Source of the DNA: Vulcanimicrobiota bacterium
GTDB taxonomy: Bacteria; Vulcanimicrobiota; Vulcanimicrobiia; Vulcanimicrobiales; Vulcanimicrobiaceae
Assembly: GCA_003140855.1 (NCBI GenBank)
Contig: PLLF01000083.1
Coordinates: forward strand, 1-49,373
DNA: 49,373 bases
Direction: 5' to 3'
The notes beneath the pieces were generated by a model that saw only the letters and a program-made list of their open reading frames with translations, was not told where the DNA came from and searched no databases. Shown here piece after piece: positions 1-7,941 of the stretch; position 1 is the first letter of the stretch; the number at the start of each line of letters is the position of its first letter. Both the position numbers and the translations under genes were made by a program.

Positions 1-1
1 A

Positions 2-805
2 AAAGAAATCGAGCGCGTCGTGCTGCGCATCGGCGCCGCGGAATGCGGGCAGGGCTCGCACCTCGTGATGCGCCAGGTCTGCGCGGCGACGCTCAACGTG
101 CCGCTCGAAAGCATCGAGTTGATCGCAGAAGACAGCACCGAAGCGCCCAACGCCGGCAGCTCATCGGCTTCGCGCATGACGTTCATGGGCGGCCGCGCGG
201 TGAAAGACGCTTCGACCGCGGCGCTGGCGAAATTCCCTGGCTCCGACGCGAAAGCGACGGTGCAATTCCGTCCACACGAAACCACGCCGCTCGAGCCCGG
301 CACCGGTAAGGGCACGCCGCACTTCAATTACGGTTACGTCTCGCAAGCGGTAGAAGTGGAAGTCGATACGGCAACCGGGTTGGTGCGCGTGCTGCGCATC
401 ATCAGCGTGCACGATGTCGGCCGCGCGATCAATAAACAGCAAGTTGAAGGGCAAATCGAGGGCTGTCTCGCGCAAGCCGTCGGCTATGCGTTAACCGAAA
501 ACTTTCAGTGCCGCGACGGAAAGATTCTCACACCGTATTTCAGCACGTACTTATTGCCGACGACGCTCGACATGCCGACGGAAGTGTATCCGGTTATCAT
601 GGAACTCGCGGATCCGAACGGACCATTCGGCGCTCGGGGCGTTGCCGAGATGGCGCTGGTTCCGTTCGCGGCTGCGGTTGCAAGCGCCATTCACGCCGCC
701 ACAGGTGCGTGGGTGACGCAATTGCCGATGACGCCCGCACGCGTGCTGGCTGCGATCGCAGAAGCGACAGAGAGGACCGCCCGGGAGCCCGTTTCATCCA
801 GGTGA
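2..805 (+). CDS. Xanthine dehydrogenase family, molybdenum-binding subunit (C-terminal part, 5' truncated by window)
   Basis: The frame is open from the first bases, so the gene begins upstream; about 267 C-terminal residues are present. Seen: a Moco-binding type motif GAAECGQGSH near the start, a GSSSASR segment, the VHDVGRAINKQQVEGQIEG block typical of the family, and GARGVAEMAL near residue 210, whose Glu corresponds to the catalytic Glu of xanthine dehydrogenases. Known for the family: Mo-dependent hydroxylation of purines or aldehydes, with partner FAD and 2Fe-2S subunits or domains (not visible here). Inferred: hypoxanthine/xanthine to urate, because the following genes form a urate degradation pathway. 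An aldehyde oxidase or other hydroxylase specificity cannot be excluded from this fragment. Confidence 0.88.
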   Translation, partial: KEIERVVLRIGAAECGQGSHLVMRQVCAATLNVPLESIELIAEDSTEAPNAGSSSASRMTFMGGRAVKDASTAALAKFPGSDAKATVQFRPHETTPLEPGTGKGTPHFNYGYVSQAVEVEVDTATGLVRVLRIISVHDVGRAINKQQVEGQIEGCLAQAVGYALTENFQCRDGKILTPYFSTYLLPTTLDMPTEVYPVIMELADPNGPFGARGVAEMALVPFAAAVASAIHAATGAWVTQLPMTPARVLAAIAEATERTAREPVSSR

Positions 806-828
806 CGCCTGGACCGGATAGGCCCAAT

Positions 829-1230
829 TTGGCGAAGAACGCGCGTGTTTTACCGTGAATTGTCGCTGCGATCGTCGTAGCTTTCATACTCGCTCAGCGA
901 TTGTTTACCCCGACGGATACAACCACGGTTCTAGATTATAAGGCCTTCTATCAAAAGCTCGAGACAGATCAGATTCAGACGTTTCACGCGACCGGATTTG
1001 ACGTTGACGGCCTTTTGATCGGCGGCAGATCTTACAGGACGGGAATTCCGAATCGAGACACGCCGCTCGTTAATGAGGTTCGACGCCACGTGAAGGGGAC
1101 GGTCATATTTGAAAGTAGCACCGGCAATCCGCTGCTCGGGACACTTCTGACGCTTCTTCCATTTGTTCTAACCGCGATTTTGTTTTTTCTCATCTTTCGC
1201 TCGTCTCAGCTGCGTCCGCCACCGCGTTAG
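829..1230 (+). CDS. FtsH N-terminal-domain-like small membrane protein, with an in-frame TGA near the start
   Basis: The uninterrupted frame from a TTG at 901 gives 109 residues that resemble the periplasmic domain and second membrane segment of FtsH (DYKAFYQKL...DTPLVNEV...LLTLLPFVLTAILFFLIF), but no AAA+ or protease domain follows. Reading the same frame upstream gives a good first membrane helix (IVAAIVVAFILAQ, from 859) and a basic start MAKNARVLP from TTG 829. The two are separated only by TGA at 856-858, where Trp (TGG) would fit. So the full protein would be about 133 residues with two membrane segments, and it is either broken by one nonsense base, affected by a sequence error, or started at 901 or at a rare ATT. 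Function unknown; a regulator or adaptor of FtsH is conceivable but only inferred. Confidence 0.55.
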
Positions 1231-1247
1231 GCAGCGGAAGCGCGACC

Positions 1248-2159
1248 TTAGTACTTCAGTTTAGCGCTTAGCCTTTTCCTTAGGAGCCACAAGCCGAGCG
1301 CGGCGAGCAGTAAGTAAGGAATGAATGCGGCGAGCCATACGATCGACGCCGCCAATCCGATCGTGAGCTGCGAAACCGCGTGTCGCGCCGCATGCCACGA
1401 GCTAACCAGTTGCGCCGCCGCGGTCGGCTCGAGTGGCGCGGTGGATGCTTCGGCCGCCAGCGTAACCGAGATCGTCGAGTAGCGCACGCGATTGCGCATG
1501 GATTTTAGATCCGCATCGAGCGTCTCGATCTGCTCTCTTACGGATGACAGCTGATTTTCAGCCTCGAGGATCTGGCCGATGGAACCGGAGCGGTCCATGA
1601 TCTTCTGAATATCGCGCTCCGTGCGGCGTAGGTTCCGCAGGCGTGCGGCCGAATCGACGATCTGCGTGGTCAAGTCTTCGGCGTTGATCGAACGCGCACG
1701 CGCGCTGCCGATTCGCCCGAGAGCCTGCAGCGTGTGTTCGAAGCGGTCTTCCGGAACGCGTAACTGCATGTCTGCGGAGGACCGGCCGCCATGTTCGGTC
1801 CGGCCCTTGTCGTTGAGCGAGAGAACGTCACCGTTCTCTTCGCGAGTCAAAGTGGAAACGGCGGAAATAGCTTTGTCCACGCTGGAAACGAGCAGGCTGA
1901 CGGCTCCCGAGCGAGCGATCTGCGTGGTTTGGACGGACCGTGACGCGGGCGCGGACATGCTCGCTAAGCGAAGCAGTGGCCTCGGCGCGCCCTGATAATC
2001 GCTTGTCGACGCGGTGTCGTACGTTTTTTCGACGGTCACGTGTTGGAACTCTGTGCCGTTGGCCGGCTTCGAAAGTCGCGTTGCCGCGAAACTGACCGCG
2101 ATAAACACGATGAGGGCGGCGAAAAGTGTGATGAAGACGGGACGAGCGAGTCTCTGCAT
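1248..2159 (-). CDS. DUF4349 domain membrane protein
   Basis: 303 residues from ATG 2159, preceded by AAAGG 13-17 bases upstream; the frame extends upstream to 2273 but that part has no protein-like character. An N-terminal membrane helix (about residues 7-25) is followed by a periplasmic region that contains the DUF4349 hallmark: VSLLVSSVDKAISAVS, LRVPEDRFEHTLQAL, then a coiled coil (RNLRRTERDIQKIMDR..EAENQLSSVREQIETLDADL) and RVRYSTISVTL. A second membrane helix and a basic tail end the protein. This order is usual for the family, whose biochemical role is unknown; some members lie near exporters or cell-envelope genes. It is convergent with the FtsH-N-like gene, 17 bases away. Confidence 0.8.
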   Translation of the reverse strand: MQRLARPVFITLFAALIVFIAVSFAATRLSKPANGTEFQHVTVEKTYDTASTSDYQGAPRPLLRLASMSAPASRSVQTTQIARSGAVSLLVSSVDKAISAVSTLTREENGDVLSLNDKGRTEHGGRSSADMQLRVPEDRFEHTLQALGRIGSARARSINAEDLTTQIVDSAARLRNLRRTERDIQKIMDRSGSIGQILEAENQLSSVREQIETLDADLKSMRNRVRYSTISVTLAAEASTAPLEPTAAAQLVSSWHAARHAVSQLTIGLAASIVWLAAFIPYLLLAALGLWLLRKRLSAKLKY

Positions 2160-2220
2160 CTCTGGCCCAACCTTTAGGCACGTAGAACGCTCGAAGTGGG
2201 GCGACTTGTGACCGCGCCGA

Positions 2221-2742
2221 TTAAACGAGCGGGATGAGGTAGCGCCGCGCCTTGTGGCCATCGTCGATCGCATCGACGATTCGCACGCCGCCGCATTTCT
2301 CGATCACTCTGGCTGAAGCGACGTTTTCATCCCAGCACGTGAGCAAAGCGTCGAGTTCGCCGAGCTGGCGCAGGCGGTCGCAGGCATAGTGCAGCATCGC
2401 CGTTGCAACGCCTTGGCCGCGAAACTTCGGCTGCACCGAATAGCCGACGTGGCCGCCGACTCGCCAAAGACTACCCCGGACGGAATGGCGCATGTGAATC
2501 TCGCCGGCCATTTCATCGCCTGCGAAAACCCAGTACGTGTCGGAGGGAACCCAGCCCGCCGGTAGGCCGAGCCCTTCGCTCGCGCGCTGTAAGAAAGCGA
2601 CGTATTCCGAAACGTCGGTGCGCGCCTTGCCGAAGATGCTATCCGCCGGCCACATGTTGTGGTCGTCCGGTTTGAACGCGTTCAAGAATTTCTCGAACGC
2701 GGGAACCAGCTCGGTTGAGGGGCGACGGAAATCAAGCTTCAC
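2221..2742 (-). CDS. GNAT family N-acetyltransferase
   Basis: 173 residues from GTG 2742. The frame stays open to 2799, but the extra 19 residues are translated from an intergenic repeat copy, so the GTG start is preferred. Seen: the acetyl-CoA binding loop VQPKFRGQGVATAML (Q/R-x-x-G-x-G/A type), followed by DALLTCWDENVASARVIEKCGG, the usual end of the fold. The N-terminal half (FEKFLNAFKP..NMWPADSIFGK) matches acetyltransferases of the YkkB/Bacillus type. Substrate unknown. It lies downstream of the amidohydrolase on the same strand, with a repeat between them, so it may be transcribed separately. Confidence 0.85.
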   Translation of the reverse strand: MKLDFRRPSTELVPAFEKFLNAFKPDDHNMWPADSIFGKARTDVSEYVAFLQRASEGLGLPAGWVPSDTYWVFAGDEMAGEIHMRHSVRGSLWRVGGHVGYSVQPKFRGQGVATAMLHYACDRLRQLGELDALLTCWDENVASARVIEKCGGVRIVDAIDDGHKARRYLIPLV

Positions 2743-2781
2743 GCGGGCCTCGACAAGCTCGGGCCCTCGAAGGATGACACC
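2743..2781. repeat. Palindromic intergenic repeat, short copy
   Basis: Contains the arms cgggcctcgacaagctcggg and ccctcgaaggatgacac, shared with many other gaps in this window. It lies directly at the 5' end of the GNAT gene and supplies the sequence just upstream of its GTG start. Confidence 0.7.
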
Positions 2782-2805
2782 TAACAACCCGACCATCACA
2801 CAAAG

Positions 2806-4164
2806 TCATGACGCAAGTGAACGAGCAATCTCGTTTGCCTTCTTTATCACAGACCGCAGATCGAAATCCAATAGCTCGCCGTTGCGGACTCGCATGCGGC
2901 CGTTAACAATGACGACATCGGGGCGTGGCGGACGGCAGAAGACCAGCGAGGCGATCGGATCGTGAACCGCGCCGCCGGCGAGCTCAAGCGAGTCGATGGA
3001 CCAGCCCGCGATGTCGGCAGACATTCCGGGCGCGAGTTGGCCGACGTCGTCCCGGCCGAGAACTTCGGCGCCGCCCCGCGTCGCTAGCTCTAAGGCATCG
3101 CGTGCCGATAGCGCGGCCGCACCGCCATTGACGCGCTGCAGCAGCATCGCGTGGCGCACTTCGTCGAGCATGTTCGAGGCGTCGTTCGAAGCCGAGCCGT
3201 CCACACCGATTCCGACACGCGCGCCCGCAGCGCGCAACGCGCCGATCGGCGCGATGCCCGAACCGAGACGCATGTTCGAGCTTGCGCAATACGCAACGCC
3301 CGTACGGGTTTTGCCCAAGCGGACGCACTCTGCGGGCGACGGATGCACCATGTGCGCGTGCCAGACGTCTTTGCCGACCCAGCCCAACCGTTCGGCCAGC
3401 TCGACCGGACGGCAGCCGAAGTGTTCGATGCAATAAGCTTCTTCGTCGAGCGTCTCGGCTATGTGCGTATGTGCGTGCACGCCGGCGCTGCGCGCCAGCG
3501 CGATGCTTTCGCGCATGAGATCCGGCGAAACCGAAAACGGCGAACAGGGCGCGACGACGATGCGCGTCATCGCATAGCGAGAAGAATCATGGTAGGCGTC
3601 GATGACTCGCTGCGTGTCTTTGAGGATTGTCGTTTCATCTTCGACCACGCTATCGGGCGGCAGTCCGCCCTTCGATTGGCCGAGCGACATCGAACCGCGC
3701 GAGGCATGAAAGCGAAAGCCCATCTCGCGCGCGGCTTCGATCTGATCGTCTATGCGCGCGCCGTTCGGCCACACGTAACCATGATCGACCGAAGTGGTGC
3801 ATCCCGAAAGCAGGAGCTCGGCGATCGCGATCTGCGTCGAAACGCGAATGGCGTCGGGCGTGAAGCGCGCCCACATCGGATAGAGAGTTTGCAGCCAGTC
3901 GAAAAGTTTGACGTCCTGCGTGCCTGGCACGTTGCGCGTGAGCGTTTGATAGAAGTGATGATGCGTGTTGACGAGCCCCGGAACGAGCACCATACGCGAA
4001 CAATCGATGGTCGCGTCAGCAGGCTGCGTAAGCGTTTCCGCCGGTCCGATCGCCTCCACGATATTGTCGCGTACGAAAATGCTTGCGCCGCGCAGCTCGC
4101 GGCGATCGTCGTCAAGGGTCGCAACCGTGTGCGCGTTCTTCAAAAGGAGCGTCGTCATGGCCAT
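2806..4164 (-). CDS. Amidohydrolase of the TRZ/ATZ family, probable 8-oxoguanine deaminase
   Basis: 452 residues from ATG 4164 (a second ATG at 4158 is equally possible). Seen: metal-binding NTHHHFYQTL near residue 67, the GSMSLGQSKGGLPP loop, HTHIAETLDEE near residue 234, WHAHMVHP near residue 269, and GVDGSASND near residue 318 with the last metal Asp. The set of motifs, in particular the SMSLGQS-KGGLPPD block, is characteristic of 8-oxoguanine deaminases (8-oxoguanine to urate and ammonia) and related hydroxyatrazine/guanine deaminases. The neighbourhood of urate-degrading genes supports a purine substrate. Divergent from purP, 41 bases apart. Guanine or isoguanine deaminase activity is the main alternative. 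Confidence 0.85.
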   Translation of the reverse strand: MAMTTLLLKNAHTVATLDDDRRELRGASIFVRDNIVEAIGPAETLTQPADATIDCSRMVLVPGLVNTHHHFYQTLTRNVPGTQDVKLFDWLQTLYPMWARFTPDAIRVSTQIAIAELLLSGCTTSVDHGYVWPNGARIDDQIEAAREMGFRFHASRGSMSLGQSKGGLPPDSVVEDETTILKDTQRVIDAYHDSSRYAMTRIVVAPCSPFSVSPDLMRESIALARSAGVHAHTHIAETLDEEAYCIEHFGCRPVELAERLGWVGKDVWHAHMVHPSPAECVRLGKTRTGVAYCASSNMRLGSGIAPIGALRAAGARVGIGVDGSASNDASNMLDEVRHAMLLQRVNGGAAALSARDALELATRGGAEVLGRDDVGQLAPGMSADIAGWSIDSLELAGGAVHDPIASLVFCRPPRPDVVIVNGRMRVRNGELLDFDLRSVIKKANEIARSLAS

Positions 4165-4205
4165 AAGGCGGGTACGGCCTTAAGGCGCGTCTAACCTCGC
4201 CGACC

Positions 4206-5333
4206 GTGAATGCCGCCGCTTTGCTCGACGGATATGACCGCTCGGCGCTGACCCTTTGCTCGATCGGAAGCCATTCAGCGTTGGAAGTGGCTGCCGGCGC
4301 GCGGGCGCAGGGTTTGCGCAATCTCGTCGTGACCGCGAAGGGCCGCGAGAAAACTTACGCGCAGTATTATGCGCAAAAAGGCGATCCGCCACGCGGGTGC
4401 GTCGACGAAACGATCGAGCTCGAGGCGTTCATCGACCTGTTGAATGCGGACGTGCAAGCGAAGCTCCGCAAACGCAACGTGGTCTTCGTAGCCAACCGTT
4501 CGTTTGAGGTGTATCTCCACGAAAAATACTCATACGACGAGATCGAGCGCCGCATGCTCGTGCCGATGTTCGGCAACCGTAAGCTGCTGCGCGCCGAAGA
4601 GCGCGACGAAGCCAACAATCAGTACGCGCTCTTGCGGCGCGCCGGAATTCGCCATCCGCTGCAGTTTAAGAGTCCCGGCGAGATCGACCGGCTCGTCATG
4701 GTGAAGGCGCCGCACGCCAAGGTGAGTTTCGAACGCGCGTTCTTTCTGTGTTCGTCGCCGAAAGAGTACCGCGAAGTTTCACAAGCCCTCATGCGCGACG
4801 GCGCCATAAACGAAGACGGATTGCGCCGCGCGGTTATCGAGGAGTATGCGCTGGGCCCGACGGTCAACCTTAACTTTTTTTATTCGCCCCTTCTGCATGA
4901 GCTCGAACTGTGCGGCACGGACACGCGCCGCCAGACCAACCTCGAGGGTTTTCGCAATGTTCCACCGTCGGCTTTGGGCGCGCTGCAAAACGTGCCGATG
5001 CGTTTGGAAGAAGCCGGCCACATCGCCGCGACGGTGACGGAGTCGATGCTCGAGAAAGCGTTCGAAATGGGCGCGGCGTTTCTACAAGCGGCGCGCGAGC
5101 TCAATCCGCCCGGCGTCATCGGGCCGTTTGCGCTGCAGTGCACAATCGTGGCGGGGCCGCCGAAAGAGTTCGTCTGTTACGATGTGTCGCTGCGCATACC
5201 GGGCTCGCCCGGGACGCGTTACACACCGTATTCGGCCTACCGATGGGGACGCGACGTTTCGGTCGGCGAACGCATCGCCATGGAGATCGTTTTCGCGCGC
5301 GACGCGAACCGCTTGGAAGAGGTCGTTACGTAA
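4206..5333 (+). CDS. purP: Archaeal-type formate-AICAR ligase (FAICAR synthetase), PurP
   Basis: 375 residues from GTG 4206. In archaea PurP is an ATP-grasp enzyme that makes FAICAR from AICAR, formate and ATP, the ninth step of IMP synthesis. Seen, in PurP order: IGSHSALEVAAGARAQG (residues ~19-35), CVDETIELEAF, FVANRSFEVYL, RMLVPMFGNRKLLRAEERD, IDRLVMVKAPHAK, ERAFFLCSS, IEEYALGPTVNLNFFYSP, CGTDTRRQTNLEG, PPGVIGPFALQ, and the C-terminal PSPSTRY-like PGSPGTRYTPYS block with YRWGRDVSVGERIAMEI. Length is close to archaeal enzymes (about 360). The stop overlaps the puuE start (TAATG), so the two are translationally coupled. Its position inside a purine degradation cluster is odd; it may replace the PurH transformylase or be a paralogue with a different substrate. 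Confidence 0.88.
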   Translation: MNAAALLDGYDRSALTLCSIGSHSALEVAAGARAQGLRNLVVTAKGREKTYAQYYAQKGDPPRGCVDETIELEAFIDLLNADVQAKLRKRNVVFVANRSFEVYLHEKYSYDEIERRMLVPMFGNRKLLRAEERDEANNQYALLRRAGIRHPLQFKSPGEIDRLVMVKAPHAKVSFERAFFLCSSPKEYREVSQALMRDGAINEDGLRRAVIEEYALGPTVNLNFFYSPLLHELELCGTDTRRQTNLEGFRNVPPSALGALQNVPMRLEEAGHIAATVTESMLEKAFEMGAAFLQAARELNPPGVIGPFALQCTIVAGPPKEFVCYDVSLRIPGSPGTRYTPYSAYRWGRDVSVGERIAMEIVFARDANRLEEVVT

Positions 5334-6244
5334 TGGCAGAGTATTCGCCGCGCGATTTGATCGGTTACGGAGAGAATCCGCCCGATCCGCAGTGGCCCGG
5401 CGGCGCGCGGCTGGCCGTGCAGATCGTTATGAATTACGAAGAAGGCTCGGAATACTCGATTCCCGACGGCGACGAATCGTCGGAGACGTATCTCACGGAA
5501 GTTCCGGGCGCTTCGCTGGGGCCGCACAAACGCGATCTCATCGTCGAGTCGGTGTATGAATACGGGAGCCGCGCCGGATTTTGGCGCTTGATGCGGGCCT
5601 TTAAAGAGCGCGATATTCCGATAACGGTTTTCGGCGCCGCGCTCGCGCTCGAGCGCAATCCCGAAGCGGCGCGCGCTATTCGCGAAGCCGGATACGAAGT
5701 GTGCTCGCACGGGTGGCGCTGGGTCGGCTTTCAAGACATGAGCGAAGAGCAAGAGCGCGCGGAGATGAAACGCGCGGTCGAGTCGATCGAACGGACGATC
5801 GGTGAGCGTCCGTATGGGTGGTACTGTCGATATGCGCCGAGCGAGAATACGCGGAGGCTCGTCGTCGAAGAAGGCGGCTTTCTCTACGATTCAAATGCTT
5901 ACGACGACGATTTACCGTATTGGGTGAAAGTCTCGGGCAAGAATCACCTCGTTATTCCGTACACCCTCGATGTGAACGATATGAAGTTTTCCGTGCCGCC
6001 GGGGTTTACGGCGCCGTCGGGTTACTTTGAATATATGAAAGACACGTTCGACGTGTTGTATCGGGAAGGGAAGAAGCAGCCGAAAATGATGTCCGTCGGC
6101 TTACACACGCGGCTTGCGGGGCGCCCCGGCCGTGCGGCTGCGCTCGAGCGTTTTCTCGATTATGTTTTGGAGCACAAACACGTGTGGGTTTGTAAACGCA
6201 TCGATATTGCAAGGCACTGGATTGCGAATCATGCGCCCAAATAA
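5333..6244 (+). CDS. puuE: Allantoinase PuuE (polysaccharide-deacetylase fold)
   Basis: 303 residues from the ATG that overlaps the purP stop by one base. PuuE opens the allantoin ring to allantoate without the binuclear metal centre of classical allantoinases. Seen: the N-terminal YSPRDLIGYGENPPDPQWPG, IVMNYEEGSEYSI, the PEGGG-like stretch replaced by SRAGFWRLMRAFKERDIPITVFG, NodB-type EVCSHGWRW near residue 123, PYGWYCRYAPSENTRRLV, and FLYDSNAYDDDLPYWV, all typical of PuuE. Length fits the family (about 300-310). It sits between purP and the M20 amidohydrolase and fits the step between UraD and allantoate hydrolysis. Confidence 0.93.
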   Translation: MAEYSPRDLIGYGENPPDPQWPGGARLAVQIVMNYEEGSEYSIPDGDESSETYLTEVPGASLGPHKRDLIVESVYEYGSRAGFWRLMRAFKERDIPITVFGAALALERNPEAARAIREAGYEVCSHGWRWVGFQDMSEEQERAEMKRAVESIERTIGERPYGWYCRYAPSENTRRLVVEEGGFLYDSNAYDDDLPYWVKVSGKNHLVIPYTLDVNDMKFSVPPGFTAPSGYFEYMKDTFDVLYREGKKQPKMMSVGLHTRLAGRPGRAAALERFLDYVLEHKHVWVCKRIDIARHWIANHAPK

Positions 6245-6245
6245 T

Positions 6246-6352
6246 GCGGGCCTCGACACGGCTCGGGCGTGGTTCGACTGGGCGTTCGCAACGCGAACGC
6301 CGCTCACCATGACAAAATTTAAACGGGGGCCCGCGGTAGCGGGCCATCCTTT
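6246..6352. repeat. Palindromic intergenic repeat, composite copy (both modules)
   Basis: Module A: gcgggcctcgacacggctcgg, then gtggttcgactgg, a small inverted repeat gcgttcgcaacgcgaacgc, and ctcaccatgaca. Module B: the palindrome gggcccgcggtagcgggcc followed by atccttt. It fills the gap between puuE and the M20 hydrolase. Confidence 0.75.
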
Positions 6353-6364
6353 GTATGACACCGC

Positions 6365-7573
6365 ATGAGTAGTGTCGTGAAGCGGCTGGCTGAGTTGGCC
6401 GAACTCGGCAAATACGAAGGCGGCATCAATCGCGGCCTTGCGACGCCGCAAGAGCGAAAGGCGCGTGAGCTGTTCGTGCGGTGGGCGACTGAGAGCGGTT
6501 ACCGGTTGACGCAAGATCCGATCGGCAATCTCTTCGCGCGGCGCAACGGATCCGAGCCGTCCGCCGCGCCGATTCTGGTGGGCTCGCATCTGGACACGGT
6601 GCCGACCGGCGGCGCGTATGACGGCGCATACGGCGTCGTTGCGGCGCTCTGCGCACTCGAGGAACTCGATCGCGAAGCTACGCAGACGCGCCATCCGATC
6701 GAAGCGGTCGCGTGGGTCGGAGAAGAAGGCAGCCGCTTTCCGATCGGGTGCTTGGGGAGCGCCGTCTTCGCCAGACTTACGCCGCTGGATGAAGCGTATG
6801 CGCTGCGGGACGAAGCCGGAGTGTCGCTTGCCGACGCACTCGCGTCCGCCGACAGCGGTCTGTTCGATCTTCCGCAGCGCGGCGAACAGCGCGTAGCCGC
6901 GTATTTAGAACTGCATGTCGAGCAAGGGCCCGTGCTCGAAGCTGCCGGCATCTCGCTCGGCGTTGTCAGCGCAATCACCGGGCAGATTCGCTACCGCGCG
7001 GTAGTCGAAGGGACCAGCGGACACGCCGGCACAGTGCCGATGGATCGCCGGTCCGACGCGCTATCGGCGACGGCCGAAATCATTCTCGCCATGGAAGACG
7101 CAGCTAAAAAAGAAGGCGGCGCGGTGGTCACGGTTGGGCGGCTGGTCGTGGAACCGGGTGGAACGAACGTCATTCCGGCGCGCGTCAGCTTTTCGATCGA
7201 TAACCGCTCGCCCGACCCGCGCAAGATGGAAGCCGTGGAAGCCGCCTTTCACAAAACCGCCGAAGACGTTTCGAAGCGCCGCGGCGTGCGCGTGATGCTC
7301 GAGAAGCTCGACGTGCATCAACCCACCCCGATGGATCCCAACCTGCGCGAAGCTTTGCACCGCGTCGCGAAAACGATGGGGCAAAGCGCGCTCGACGTTG
7401 CGAGCGGTGCCGGGCACGATGCCATGTGCATTGCGAAAATAGCCCCAGCGGCAATGCTCTTCGTGCCGAGCATCGGCGGACACAGTCACGTAGGCCAGGA
7501 ACGGACCGCGGATGCCGACCTCGAGCTCGGCGTGACCGCACTTACTCGCGCGATTGTGGAGGTTGACCGGTGA
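6365..7573 (+). CDS. Zn-dependent M20-family amidase, probable allantoate amidohydrolase
   Basis: 402 residues from ATG 6365. Seen: GSHLDTVPTGGAYDGAYGV with the metal His and bridging Asp (about residues 75-86), WVGEEGSRF with the catalytic and metal Glu pair, YLELHVEQGPVLE with a metal His, the dimerisation segment GTSGHAGTVPM, and GAGHDAMCIAKI..PSIGGHSHVGQE at the C-terminus with the last metal His. Members act on allantoate, ureidoglycine or N-carbamoyl amino acids and cannot be separated by motif alone. Its place right after PuuE argues for allantoate to ureidoglycine, CO2 and ammonia. It overlaps the next gene by four bases (GTGA). Confidence 0.87.
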   Translation: MSSVVKRLAELAELGKYEGGINRGLATPQERKARELFVRWATESGYRLTQDPIGNLFARRNGSEPSAAPILVGSHLDTVPTGGAYDGAYGVVAALCALEELDREATQTRHPIEAVAWVGEEGSRFPIGCLGSAVFARLTPLDEAYALRDEAGVSLADALASADSGLFDLPQRGEQRVAAYLELHVEQGPVLEAAGISLGVVSAITGQIRYRAVVEGTSGHAGTVPMDRRSDALSATAEIILAMEDAAKKEGGAVVTVGRLVVEPGGTNVIPARVSFSIDNRSPDPRKMEAVEAAFHKTAEDVSKRRGVRVMLEKLDVHQPTPMDPNLREALHRVAKTMGQSALDVASGAGHDAMCIAKIAPAAMLFVPSIGGHSHVGQERTADADLELGVTALTRAIVEVDR

Positions 7574-7941
7574 GAATTTTTATTTGCGGTTCGGCGCTGC
7601 GCGGGCAACCCGATCACAAGAACCTCGGCGATGCAAAATTCCTGGGAGAGGCGCGAACGGCATCGCGCTATCGTCTGCATTCCGTGCGCGACCAGCACCC
7701 TGGTATCTATGAAGTTGACAGCGGCGGCATTTCTATCGCGGGCGAGCTCTACGAGTTTACGCCCGAGCAGCACGAACACTTGCTCGAAAACGAACCGCCG
7801 GATCTCTACGAGGCGCCGATCGTCCTAGACGATGGCTCAACGGCCAGTGCGATGATCTATCCGCGTTCGTTAATCGTGGAGCGCGGGTTCCAAGACATTT
7901 CCGAGTACGGCGGCTGGGCGGCGTTTAAGGCGAAGAAGTAA
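7570..7941 (+). CDS. Gamma-glutamylcyclotransferase-like / allophanate hydrolase C-terminal-like protein
   Basis: 123 residues from GTG 7570, coupled to the M20 gene by a four-base overlap. Seen: a start FICGSALRGQPDHKNLGDAKF, then GEARTASRYRLHSV, GISIAGELYEFTP, LYEAPIVLDDGSTASAMIYP and the end DISEYGGWAAFK. This order matches GGCT-fold proteins related to the C-terminal domain of allophanate hydrolase and to free-standing relatives that travel with ureide or amidase genes. Known GGCTs use a Glu in the fold; the equivalent here may be E in GELYEF. Inferred: a downstream step of ureide breakdown or an accessory of the M20 enzyme. The exact reaction is not known. Its end overlaps the convergent lipoprotein gene by 17 bases. 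Confidence 0.72.
   Translation: MRIFICGSALRGQPDHKNLGDAKFLGEARTASRYRLHSVRDQHPGIYEVDSGGISIAGELYEFTPEQHEHLLENEPPDLYEAPIVLDDGSTASAMIYPRSLIVERGFQDISEYGGWAAFKAKK

Noticed and set aside
829-1230. General recoding of TGA as Trp
   Set aside because: TGA ends many intact genes here with correct lengths (for example guaA, argG, argR, argC), so it is a normal stop.
3151-4194. Plus-strand open frame of 347 codons opposite the amidohydrolase
   Set aside because: Antisense shadow of a gene with complete metal-site motifs; the translation is Arg-rich and shows no family features.
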